From: Lachnospiraceae bacterium UBA3282
GTDB taxonomy: Bacteria; Bacillota; Clostridia; Lachnospirales; Lachnospiraceae
DNA: 22,227 nt
Reading direction: 5' to 3'
Assembly (NCBI GenBank): GCA_002361735.1
Contig: DETS01000001.1
Span: 494 to 22,720, forward strand
Below, in pieces: positions 1 to 7,613 of this stretch. The position numbers and the translations under genes were made by a program. The notes beneath the pieces were generated by a model, which was not told the DNA's origin, did not search any database, and worked only from the letters and a program-made list of their open reading frames with translations. Position 1 is the first letter of the stretch, and each line of letters starts with the position of its first letter.

Positions 1-5
1 ATTAC

Positions 6-65
6 ATTTAATTAAAATAAATTTAATTAAAACTATTTTGAATAAAACTGTTTTGAATAAAAGAG
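6..65. repeat. 15-bp tandem repeat, four degenerate copies
   Basis: Four consecutive 15-nt units can be read at 6-20, 21-35, 36-50 and 51-65. Units 1 and 2 share ATTTAATTAAAA, and units 3 and 4 share TTTTGAATAAAA. The change from one unit type to the other is gradual: unit 2 ends like unit 3. The block is almost pure A/T and ends at the ribosome site of the ATPase gene. It may continue left of the window. No clear -35/-10 pair was found, so any promoter or operator role is inference. Confidence 0.6.
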
Positions 66-77
66 GTGAGGCGTTTT

Positions 78-1496
78 ATGTTTATCGGCAGGGACAGGCA
101 GTTACAAAGCTTACAGAAACTCTATGAAAAAGAAGGATTCGCGATGTCGGTGATTTATGGGCGCAGGCGGATCGGAAAATCCACGCTGATCGTTGAGTTT
201 GTGAAAGACAAAAAGACCATCTTTTATACCGCCACGAAGGTGGGAAAGGAAAAGAATCTCGAGCTGTTTTCCAAACAGGTGCTGACGGTTTTGGAGCCGA
301 CATTGGGAGAGGTGTCATTTCCGTCGGTGGAAACTGTTTTTGATTTGATCAGCCGGAAAATGTCCGATGAAAAGCTGGTACTTGTGATAGACGAATTGCC
401 TTATTGGGCGGAAAAGGATGAGGCGCTTCTCTCTGTCATCCAAAAATATATCGATACGGCGTGGAAGGATAAAAATTTGATGATCATACTCTGCGGATCC
501 GCGCTCAGCTTTATGGAAAACAAGGTGCTCAGTGAGAAAAGCCCACTGTTTGGCAGGAGAGATTCACAGATGAAGCTGGAAGCTTTTTCTTACAGGGAGA
601 CAGCTCTTTTTGTGCCGGATTATTCGGCGGAAGAGAAGGCTGTCTGCTATGGCATAACGGGCGGCGTGGCAAAATATCTTTCCCTGATCGATCAAGAGAA
701 AAGTCTGGACGATAATATCAAAAAACTGTTTTTCCATCCCGACGGCTACCTGTATGACGAAACCAGGAATCTGCTCACGCAGGAGTTTGCGGATATCACG
801 CTGGTAAATAATATCATTGAGCAGATCGCGTCCGGCGAGAATACGCTAAACGGCATTGCGGGCAAGGTAAAAGAGAAGGAACCCACCGTTTTGTATACGT
901 TGGAAAAACTGATCAGAGTGGGACTTGTAGAAAAGAAACATTGTTTGACGGAGGAGAAAAACAAGAAAAAAACACAGTATGTATTAAAGGATCATATGTT
1001 CAAATTCTGGTATGAGTTTATCCCGAAAGCACATAGCGTCATCGAGATGGGGCAGGGCGGTCTTTATTATGAAAAGGCGGTAAAACCGAATCTGCATTCC
1101 TTTATGGGGAGTGTCTTCGAGGAAATGTGCAGATATTATACGCTCGAACAGGGCATACAGGGACGGTTTGACAGCTTCCTCACGCAGGCGGGCAGCTGGT
1201 GGGGCGTGGAGCAGGTGGAGGATCAGGAAGGAGAAAAGGTTTGGCAGTCTGCGGATATCGACGTACTGGCTGTCTCGGACACAGACAAAACGGCAGTAGT
1301 CGGTGAATGCAAGTTCCGAAATGAAAAAATAGATAAGACGGTGTATGATACCCTCCTGCGGCGGGCGAATCTGGTCGCGGGAAAATACAGGGTGACAAAA
1401 TACCTGTTTTTCTCCCTGGCGGGATACACAGACTGGATTCGTGATAACGCAAACCGCGATGTGGTGCTGTTTACAGTAGATGATTTATATGCCTGA
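78..1496 (+). CDS. AAA ATPase with C-terminal PD-(D/E)XK-like domain (archaeal ATPase / DUF234 type)
   Basis: This 472-residue protein starts with a P-loop ATPase domain. Walker A is GRRRIGKST (28-36), Walker B is LVLVIDELP (100-108), and a sensor-like CGS lies at 139-141. A winged-helix-like segment spans about 241-291. The C-terminal part has D393/D395 in an ADIDVLA stretch followed by E410-C-K412, the spacing of a PD-(D/E)XK nuclease core as described for DUF234. The family is common in archaea and anaerobic bacteria, often as a solitary gene, and its role is not established. I place the start at ATG 78 because AGAGGTGAGG sits 6-15 nt before it; the in-frame GTG at 66 lies inside that ribosome site. 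The 3' end overlaps the remnant gene on the other strand by 12 nt. The domain architecture is secure; DNA cleavage is only an inference. Confidence 0.85.
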   Translation: MFIGRDRQLQSLQKLYEKEGFAMSVIYGRRRIGKSTLIVEFVKDKKTIFYTATKVGKEKNLELFSKQVLTVLEPTLGEVSFPSVETVFDLISRKMSDEKLVLVIDELPYWAEKDEALLSVIQKYIDTAWKDKNLMIILCGSALSFMENKVLSEKSPLFGRRDSQMKLEAFSYRETALFVPDYSAEEKAVCYGITGGVAKYLSLIDQEKSLDDNIKKLFFHPDGYLYDETRNLLTQEFADITLVNNIIEQIASGENTLNGIAGKVKEKEPTVLYTLEKLIRVGLVEKKHCLTEEKNKKKTQYVLKDHMFKFWYEFIPKAHSVIEMGQGGLYYEKAVKPNLHSFMGSVFEEMCRYYTLEQGIQGRFDSFLTQAGSWWGVEQVEDQEGEKVWQSADIDVLAVSDTDKTAVVGECKFRNEKIDKTVYDTLLRRANLVAGKYRVTKYLFFSLAGYTDWIRDNANRDVVLFTVDDLYA

Positions 1497-2380
1497 TTCC
1501 TTCCGCTTCTTTTTGTTCTCATACATCTTTTCATCCGCGTCGATCATGATGACTGCGTAGCAGCCGAGCGTTTCCGGTTTGTCAAGCAGGGCGGAAAGCC
1601 TGATTTCGAGACCGCGGCGGTTATAAAGTCCGGTCAGTGGGTCGTAGTCCCGCTCAGCCTCGATCTGGCGGCGTCTCCTGACGTCTTCCGTCACATCGAT
1701 GACAACGCCGAGGATCTCGTCGTCCTTATTTAACTCTTCGAGTTTGACATAGCGGTCCTTTAAGGAGAATACACTAGTTTCACCGTCAACGGGATTGCTG
1801 CGGAGCGCAGTGATAAACGTCTGAAACAATGCGTAGTCGAAAGACGCAATAGGAACTTACGCCGTTGATTTTAGCGTGAAACGCTGTCGTACCGGTAGAG
1901 ATCGCGTCAGGGTCAAGACCGATGTCCGAAAGATGTCTGCCGACACTTGGCAGATCGGTCGAACCGATGATTTCGCCGCTTTTACTCCAGAGCGCAGAAT
2001 ACTGCATCATTTTTGCCTCTGCCGTGTTGGGGGTGATATCCTGTACAAGGTGCAGCGATTTGTCCGTAAGCAGGGGCTTGAAAAAGTTCATCTGCTCTCC
2101 GGAATCAAAGGTGTAATCATAATATTCCGGGTGGGTTCCCGCATAGATGCGGCCCGTGGTATCGAAAATATGGATTTCATCCACTTCCATCATTTTAGCG
2201 ATCCGCTTCAACTTTTTCCAGAAGCTGTCCGATTTGATAAAAGGTTTCTTCGGCGGTTTTTCGTGCCAGCTTCTGCTCATGTGCAAACTGGAGGCACAGG
2301 ATGAGTGCCAAAAGGAAGGCCACGAGCAGAAATGTGACACGGCGCATATAACGGCTGATGATGTTTTTGAGAGTCTGCAT
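1485..2380 (-). pseudogene. Broken membrane sensor diguanylate cyclase (GGDEF core deleted)
   Basis: Read on the minus strand, the gene has a good AAGGAG ribosome site and an ATG at 2380. The first ~35 residues hold one membrane segment (TFLLVAFLLALILCLQF). The frame ends at a stop near 2195, but a second frame takes over around the A5 run near 2208-2216 and continues an extracytoplasmic sensor region (HIFDTTGRIYAGTHPEYY). Near 1840 homology moves to a third frame with the end of a PAS-like domain and the start of a GGDEF domain (DPLTGLYNRRG). That domain stops at IMIDAD and joins directly to EKMYENKKKRK, which is normally its far C-terminus. About 120 residues, including the GGDEF signature, are therefore missing. 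The second membrane segment and most of the PAS domain also seem lost. It is almost certainly inactive. Frameshifts alone could be sequencing errors, but the missing core cannot. Confidence 0.85.
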
Positions 2381-2470
2381 GGAAGTCTCCTTCGGAAAGT
2401 AACGTTAATAAAATAGGAAAGGCTTACATAACATAATATACCCATGACGGGATGAAATGAAACTGTACAT

Positions 2471-2500
2471 AAGATACTATATATAGTGATAGTGTGTCAA
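2471..2500 (-). promoter_or_regulatory. Sigma-A-type promoter of the broken cyclase gene, with 12-bp palindrome
   Basis: On the minus strand TTGACA (complement of 2495-2500) is followed after 18 nt by TATCTT (complement of 2471-2476). It would start RNA near 2464, about 85 nt before the ATG at 2380. The perfect palindrome ACTATATATAGT (2476-2487) lies in the spacer and could be an operator or just AT-rich DNA. Confidence 0.5.
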
Positions 2501-2530
2501 GGAAAAAGAACATTTTGCGGGAAATGGTAC

Positions 2531-2560
2531 TTGCATAGAGGTTGAGCGGGATGGTAAACT
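2531..2560 (+). promoter_or_regulatory. Possible sigma-A promoter for the polytopic membrane protein gene
   Basis: TTGCAT (2531-2536) and TAAACT (2555-2560) are spaced by 18 nt, and transcription would start about 57 nt before the ATG at 2624. The match is moderate. Together with the minus-strand promoter it fills the 243-bp divergent gap between 2381 and 2623, in which I see nothing else. Confidence 0.35.
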
Positions 2561-2623
2561 AATTGAGAAAATGTATCGAAAACAGGGACTATATCATGTC
2601 ATGGATGAAGCAGAGGAGCAGCG

Positions 2624-5002
2624 ATGGATACGGCGAGAATGAAAACGGCGGCTGGCCGCAGTCATAAGTTTGACAGAGAATGTCAGGTATTAGCGGCGGG
2701 ACTGCTATTGATTTTGCTGGTATTATCGCGTTATGTCGTGAACGGAGAGCCGGTGGATATCAGGAGCGATGAGGCGGAGACACAGGTGGAACTGCCGTTT
2801 TATGATGAGGTGGAAATTTTACAGCCGCTCACGATCACGGAGGAAATGAACTGGCGGCAGGGCTATTATGCGCTGCGTTTTTCGCATTGCGATGCCGATA
2901 GTACAGGGCGGGTTATTTATACGGTGGAACAGGGAGAAACGACTCAAACCGGGAGTCTCGCTCTGCGTGATATCGAAGCCGGTGAGTGGACGCGGCTTGA
3001 TGAAATGGAGCCCGGTCGTCTGGAATGCGGGGAGGCGGTTCTGCGCCTTCGTACACAGGGAGTGGCGGAGGGTGCGCTTGCAATCGCGGCGGGCCCGGAC
3101 TACTATGGCTTTGGCATTGCGGATTATCATGGGGTGAAACAGGAACTGACGCTGGCACAGGCTTATCACTATCATATTACGGGGATGGAGTATCGGATTC
3201 GATTGTTTTGCTACGTCCTCGTTGCGCTGTGCGCCGTGATGCTGGTGCTGCTTACCGCAAACGGGCGGATCGGGGAGAAGGGAAAGTGTCTGACGGCGTT
3301 CGGAATCATGACAGTCCTCTTTATGGCGGTCATTTATCTGCTGGACAGTTCGATTTATCTGGAACCGACTTATGCGGAGGCGGTCACCAATTTCCTGCAA
3401 AACGCCAGGGAACGGAAATTGGTGGATAATCTGTTGATCACGGATGCGGGCTATCTGCCGCTTTTGCCGCGTCTGATCACCTTATTTTTTGTGAGAGTTT
3501 TACGCATTCCGTTTGGGTATGCGTTGTATCTGATGCAGATTACGGCGTGCCTTCTGTGCAGCATGATCTGGTCCTTCTTTGTATTGCGGCCCTTTCAGCA
3601 TTTGATGAAGCTGCCGTTCAGGATCCTCTGGTGTATTCTCGTGATGCTGACCTGTTTTTGCGAGGAGACGTTGTTTTTTACCAATCATGCTTATTGGGGG
3701 ATTTATTTCCTGCTTCTGATGCTGCTTGCGGACCTGAAAATGTTTCCGCTGTGGCTTTATTCGATTTTGACGGCTTTCGGGGCGCTGTTTTGTCTTTCTA
3801 AGGGAACTTATGCCGTTGTGCTGCCGCTTACAGTGCTTGCCATGGTCTTTTTCTATCGGAGTATGGACTGGCGGGAGAAGATTTTTCTGTGTACGACGGG
3901 AGCAGGCGCCCTGCTGCAGCTTTTGTATTCGTTTAGTGGGCAGGGGGACGGGGGAAGTTGGATCTCTGCGGTCTCTGACAGCGGAATCTCCTATTGGTTC
4001 AGGCTGCTTGGCAGAGTGTTTACGGAGTTTACGGCTTATTTCCTTTTGCCGCTTGGTTCCTATGTGAGGCGGATTCCTCCGGTCATCTGGCTGCTTACCC
4101 CGGTGGTGCTGGGATTTCTGGCGTATTCCTTTGTGGGAAAGGTACTGATTCCTTTACTGCGGAAAGAAGCGGTGGACGGAGAGCGGAAACGATTCTGGCT
4201 CATGGTGATGTACCAGATGATCGTAACGGCGTTTTTTCTCGTGACGGTCAAGCGGGTTCCGGGTTCCTGGAAAAACATGGGAAACATTGCCTTTGGACAG
4301 ATGGGGCATAAATATGAGATTTTCTCCGATGTCGGTTTCTATCTGCTGCTGCTTACGGGAAGCGTGATGGTGCGGCAGTGGGGTGAGGCTGCTTTGGCGG
4401 ATGACGGGCGCTGTCAACGCATTCTGGAAGTTGGCGGCAGGTATGGACTGCTTGTTTTGACGGCAGTCTTTTGCCTGACAAACCCCGTTATGCAATTGTC
4501 GGGATGGGCGCAGGCAAAGACTTCCGACGGGCGGGTGTATGCCGGAAACATCAATGCGGGCTGGCGGGAGAGCAGGGATGCCATGAAAAACAACGCCTTT
4601 TTCGTGCCGACGCGCGGCGATAACTGGGGATGCAGCCGGGGCGCCGCGATCTTTCAGGTGGGAACGGATGTTTTCTTTGAAGAGACAGATGGCATTAACT
4701 TGGAGGAGCAGGTGCTCGGATATCACAGCTCCTATGAGATAAAGGATGAGACGCAGGCGCAGCAGCTGATTGGGGTGTTGATCAGACGCCCGCAGCGAAT
4801 CGATCGGGACTGCCGGGTACGGCTGCTGGCAGCGGACGGGCAGGTGATCGCAGAGGCAGAGCAGATCGGCAGTGGCAGATATAAACTGTGTCGTTTTTCC
4901 TTTGATGCTCCCGTAGATGGTGTCAAGCGGATCGAATTTGTGGATACGGACGGTGAACCAATCTGGTTCAAAGATTATATCGCCTGGGTCAGCGCATGGT
5001 AG
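2624..5002 (+). CDS. Large polytopic membrane protein, function unknown (GT-C-like layout)
   Basis: The 792-residue protein starts at an ATG with GAGGAG 5 nt upstream. Residues 22-39 form the first membrane segment. Residues 40-190 form a soluble, probably extracytoplasmic domain. A dense block of about 12-14 membrane segments runs from 191 to about 625, and a soluble C-terminal domain of about 165 residues follows. The loop after the third segment carries acidic residues (D241, E247, E252) and a Y-L-P-L-L-P stretch, which recalls the first outer loop of GT-C polyprenyl-linked glycosyltransferases; this resemblance is weak. I do not recognise a named family. The gene converges with a GT2 glycosyltransferase gene only 19 bp away, which fits a role in envelope glycan assembly, but this is inference. 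It could equally be a transporter or polymerase-like protein. Confidence 0.75.
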   Translation: MDTARMKTAAGRSHKFDRECQVLAAGLLLILLVLSRYVVNGEPVDIRSDEAETQVELPFYDEVEILQPLTITEEMNWRQGYYALRFSHCDADSTGRVIYTVEQGETTQTGSLALRDIEAGEWTRLDEMEPGRLECGEAVLRLRTQGVAEGALAIAAGPDYYGFGIADYHGVKQELTLAQAYHYHITGMEYRIRLFCYVLVALCAVMLVLLTANGRIGEKGKCLTAFGIMTVLFMAVIYLLDSSIYLEPTYAEAVTNFLQNARERKLVDNLLITDAGYLPLLPRLITLFFVRVLRIPFGYALYLMQITACLLCSMIWSFFVLRPFQHLMKLPFRILWCILVMLTCFCEETLFFTNHAYWGIYFLLLMLLADLKMFPLWLYSILTAFGALFCLSKGTYAVVLPLTVLAMVFFYRSMDWREKIFLCTTGAGALLQLLYSFSGQGDGGSWISAVSDSGISYWFRLLGRVFTEFTAYFLLPLGSYVRRIPPVIWLLTPVVLGFLAYSFVGKVLIPLLRKEAVDGERKRFWLMVMYQMIVTAFFLVTVKRVPGSWKNMGNIAFGQMGHKYEIFSDVGFYLLLLTGSVMVRQWGEAALADDGRCQRILEVGGRYGLLVLTAVFCLTNPVMQLSGWAQAKTSDGRVYAGNINAGWRESRDAMKNNAFFVPTRGDNWGCSRGAAIFQVGTDVFFEETDGINLEEQVLGYHSSYEIKDETQAQQLIGVLIRRPQRIDRDCRVRLLAADGQVIAEAEQIGSGRYKLCRFSFDAPVDGVKRIEFVDTDGEPIWFKDYIAWVSAW

Positions 5003-5021
5003 GAAGAACAGCCGCAGCGGA

Positions 5022-6050
5022 TCAGGCGGAGGGCTGTCCGGGCAGCAAAAATCGGAACAGCCACGGCAGCTTGTGCCGCACGCAGAACGCGTACAGTTTG
5101 TTGTGCAGCCCCGTGATATCCCTCAGGGGAACCGCTCGGAAAGATTCCCGGATATGAGGCTCCGTACACTCGCTAAGAAAGAGCTGTCGGAAACGGGCGG
5201 TCTCTGTGCATATGGATTGAAATACGGGGACGAAAGTCAAAAGGCTCTGATACACGAAAAAGTATTGGAGCTGTTTCTTCATATAAGGGTGAGCGTCTAT
5301 GTCGATGAATTGTCTGTATGTGTCAAACATTACGTGATTTTCGGCAAGGCGTTTGGCGTTCATATGGTGGCTGACGGAATCTGCGTTGCTGCGGTAATTG
5401 TAAAAGGCTTCTTCACAGAAGTATACGCTTGCGGCCTCCAGCATACAGGCGTAGGTAATCGGACCGTCTTCGCCGACGATGATATCGCGGGGGAGGCGGA
5501 ACAGATAGTGTTCCAAAATATTACGGCGAAACAGCTTATTCCATAAATTGGGAGCGATGCCAAAGACGAAATAGGTTCCGAAATAGATCATGCTCGGATA
5601 TACGGAAGTTTCAAGCTGTTGTTTGTCATACAGACCCGGAGAGAAAGGCGTACCGCATACTTTTGTTTTGTGCGGCATGACGGCGGTAAAATCGCAATGG
5701 ATGATGTCCGCTCCGGTATCTTCGGCAGCACGGCACATTCGACGGTACATGCCGGGATCGATCCAGTCGTCGCTGTCAACAAAGGCAATGTATTCGCCGC
5801 GGCTTGCACGGACGCCGTTTTGTCTGGCACAGGTGTGGCCGCCGTTGGGCTGGTGAAGGCAGCGAATCCGGGGATGGGCGGCGGCGTAACGGTCGCAGAT
5901 ATCGCCGGATCCGTCTGTAGAGCCGTCATCTACAAGAATCAGTTCATAGTCGGTGAAATCCTGAGCTAAGATGCTGTCCAGACAGCAGTTCAGGTAGGGT
6001 TTTGTATTATAGACCGGGACGATAATACTTAACAGAGGATGATCACGCAT
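5022..6050 (-). CDS. Family 2 (GT-A) glycosyltransferase
   Basis: The 342-residue protein begins with the hallmark GT2 start (LLSIIVPVYNTKPYL). It has the nucleotide-binding VDDGSTD at 40-46 and the metal-binding VDSDDW at 91-96. The region PNGGHTCARQNGV (68-80) is also typical. No membrane segment is evident, so it should work at the cytoplasmic face, moving a sugar from a nucleotide donor to a glycan or lipid carrier. The exact donor and acceptor cannot be read from the sequence. The ATG at 6050 is preceded by AAAAAGGAG. It is the only gene on the minus strand between the cyclase remnant and the window end, and has its own promoter facing away from the VTC/CotH operon. Confidence 0.9.
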   Translation of the reverse strand: MRDHPLLSIIVPVYNTKPYLNCCLDSILAQDFTDYELILVDDGSTDGSGDICDRYAAAHPRIRCLHQPNGGHTCARQNGVRASRGEYIAFVDSDDWIDPGMYRRMCRAAEDTGADIIHCDFTAVMPHKTKVCGTPFSPGLYDKQQLETSVYPSMIYFGTYFVFGIAPNLWNKLFRRNILEHYLFRLPRDIIVGEDGPITYACMLEAASVYFCEEAFYNYRSNADSVSHHMNAKRLAENHVMFDTYRQFIDIDAHPYMKKQLQYFFVYQSLLTFVPVFQSICTETARFRQLFLSECTEPHIRESFRAVPLRDITGLHNKLYAFCVRHKLPWLFRFLLPGQPSA

Positions 6051-6084
6051 GAGAAACTCCTTTTTGGCTGTTCAAGATGCTATT

Positions 6085-6113
6085 ATCTTAGCGCATTCTG
6101 CGAAAAAGCGCAA
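6085..6113 (-). promoter_or_regulatory. Likely promoter of the GT2 gene
   Basis: On the minus strand TTGCGC (complement of 6108-6113) and TAAGAT (complement of 6085-6090) are exactly 17 nt apart, about 35 nt before the ATG at 6050. The -10 is a fair match, the -35 weaker. A small GCGC...GCGC inverted pair overlaps the element. Confidence 0.4.
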
Positions 6114-6131
6114 GGATACGGAAAGCGATGA

Positions 6132-6160
6132 TTGCAAATGATGGGAAAATACGGTAAAAT
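6132..6160 (+). promoter_or_regulatory. Sigma-A promoter of the VTC-DUF4956-CotH operon
   Basis: TTGCAA (6132-6137) and TAAAAT (6155-6160) are separated by 17 nt, close to consensus. RNA would start near 6167, about 44 nt before the proposed GTG start. It lies back-to-back with the GT2 promoter in the 160-bp divergent gap, so the two units could share a regulator. Confidence 0.55.
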
Positions 6161-6210
6161 CGAAACCGTGAATAAAGATTCGAGAAGTGATCTGCTTGGG
6201 AGGAAACAGG

Positions 6211-6900
6211 GTGCTTTCTGTATGCAGGAGTGAGTTGAAATATTGGATCAGCTGGCAGGACAGCATTCTTTTGCAGGCGGAGCTTCAAAAACTCTTAGTG
6301 CCGGATCGATATGCGCAAAACGGGTTTTATCGTGTTAAGAGCCTGTATTTCGATTCCCTCGATCAGGGAGACTATATCGATAAGATAGAAGGTGTGGAAT
6401 ACAGAAAAAAGATTCGGATGCGCATCTACGATGAGGAGACACAGCGGGTGAAACTGGAGTGCAAGCGAAAGTCGGGAGCGCTGCAGCATAAGGAAAGTCT
6501 GACGATCAGCAGAGAGGACGCCTGCCGCTGCATGGAGGGAGACTACGGCTGCCTTTTGGAGTATCCGGAAGAACTGGCATTACGGCTGTACAGCGAGATG
6601 ACGCTGGGCTGTTATCGGCCGGTTGTGATCGTGGAATATGAACGATATGCCTTTGTCTACGATGCGTATAGCACGAGAGTCACGATTGACAGGCATGTGC
6701 GCACTTCCGAAACGGAACTGGATTTGTTTGAACGGGAGCTTCCGTGGGTGCAGACGGTGGAGGATGCGGTGATCCTGGAAGTGAAATTCAACGGTATTTT
6801 GATCGAGCCGATAAAGAAAATCCTGGGGAAGTACCATTTGACGCAGGTGGCTGTGAGCAAATACGGAAGCGGAAGACCGGTTTTGGAAAGATATTTGTAG
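6211..6900 (+). CDS. VTC-domain protein (polyphosphate polymerase-like, tunnel fold)
   Basis: The 229-residue protein matches the VTC domain of the triphosphate-tunnel (CYTH/TTM-like) superfamily, known in yeast as the polyphosphate polymerase core. Alternating charged beta strands are visible: ELKY (8-11), VKSLYFD (42-48), YRKKIRMRIY (64-73), KLECKRK (81-87), VVIVEYER (138-145), TIDRH (158-162) and the terminal ILEVKFNG (188-195). The Arg/Lys residues would bind phosphate chains and the Glu residues metal. No membrane or SPX domain is present. I prefer GTG 6211, with GGGAGG 7 nt upstream, over the in-frame GTG 6187, which has no such site. The DUF4956 membrane protein gene follows after 41 nt. 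Activity on polyphosphate or a nucleotide is family-based inference. Confidence 0.88.
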   Translation: MLSVCRSELKYWISWQDSILLQAELQKLLVPDRYAQNGFYRVKSLYFDSLDQGDYIDKIEGVEYRKKIRMRIYDEETQRVKLECKRKSGALQHKESLTISREDACRCMEGDYGCLLEYPEELALRLYSEMTLGCYRPVVIVEYERYAFVYDAYSTRVTIDRHVRTSETELDLFERELPWVQTVEDAVILEVKFNGILIEPIKKILGKYHLTQVAVSKYGSGRPVLERYL

Positions 6901-6941
6901 CAGAAAAATACAGGCAGGAGCCTTGGAAAACGGAGAAAAGA

Positions 6942-7613
6942 ATGTCAAAGAGAGAAATTTTGGATTGGTTTACGGTAAACAGTGAATCTCTTAGCGTATC
7001 TAAGATATTGTTTGTGCTGGGGCTGTCCCTGCTGGTCGGAATCGTGATTTTTATCACCTACCGGCTGGCTTATACGGGCGTCAGCTATAACGGAAGATTT
7101 AATACCGGTAATGTGGCGATCGTACTGATCACGACGGTCATCATGCTGATGATCAGCAGTAATATGGCGATTTCCCTCGGTATGGTGGGTGCGTTGTCTA
7201 TCGTCAGATTCCGAACCGCGGTCAAAGATCCGGCGGATACGATCTATATTTTCTGGGCGATCGTGGAAGGATTGTGCGTGGGTGCACAGATTTATAAGCT
7301 GGCAGTCATTTCTACGATATTTATCGCCATTTTACTGCTGGCCGCAAGTTATTATACGGCACTGCACAAAAAATATCTTGTGATCATACGCGGGACAAAG
7401 GATGTCAGTGCGGAACAGATCAGGGATATCCTGTCAGGTCATTACCCGAATATGCGCATAAGGACTGCCAATTACATTGACGATCGCTGCGAGATGATCT
7501 GCGAGGTGTCCGCAAGGCAGGAAATCAAAGAGGAGGCGCTTTCGGCGCTTCGGGGTTGTGAGGGAGTAAACGGCGTGAACTGGCTGTTGGAAATGGGAGA
7601 TCGTATCGGATAA
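6942..7613 (+). CDS. DUF4956 family membrane protein
   Basis: The 223-residue protein has membrane segments at about 22-44, 57-78 and 105-137. Between the last two lies the family hallmark GALSIVRFRTAVKDP (83-97). The C-terminal ~75 residues alternate short strands and helices (YLVIIRG at 145-151) and look like a small cytoplasmic ACT-like domain. DUF4956 genes are commonly next to VTC-domain and CotH genes; their biochemical role is unknown. The ATG at 6942 has CGGAG 6 nt upstream; the long reading frame before it overlaps the VTC gene in another frame and is not coding. The stop TAA shares its last base with the ATG of the next gene, so translation is probably coupled. Confidence 0.85.
   Translation: MSKREILDWFTVNSESLSVSKILFVLGLSLLVGIVIFITYRLAYTGVSYNGRFNTGNVAIVLITTVIMLMISSNMAISLGMVGALSIVRFRTAVKDPADTIYIFWAIVEGLCVGAQIYKLAVISTIFIAILLLAASYYTALHKKYLVIIRGTKDVSAEQIRDILSGHYPNMRIRTANYIDDRCEMICEVSARQEIKEEALSALRGCEGVNGVNWLLEMGDRIG

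Noticed and set aside
4154..4726. 190-codon minus-strand frame inside the polytopic membrane protein gene
   Set aside because: It is fully contained in a gene with good start, ribosome site and membrane pattern; the product looks random.
5008..5037. ACAGCC...GGCTGT inverted repeat between the convergent genes as a bidirectional terminator
   Set aside because: Only six outer pairs, a long spacer and no T run; it also overlaps the end of the GT2 coding sequence.
6744..6941. In-frame upstream extension of the DUF4956 gene
   Set aside because: It overlaps the VTC gene in another frame, has no family similarity, and ATG 6942 has a proper ribosome site.
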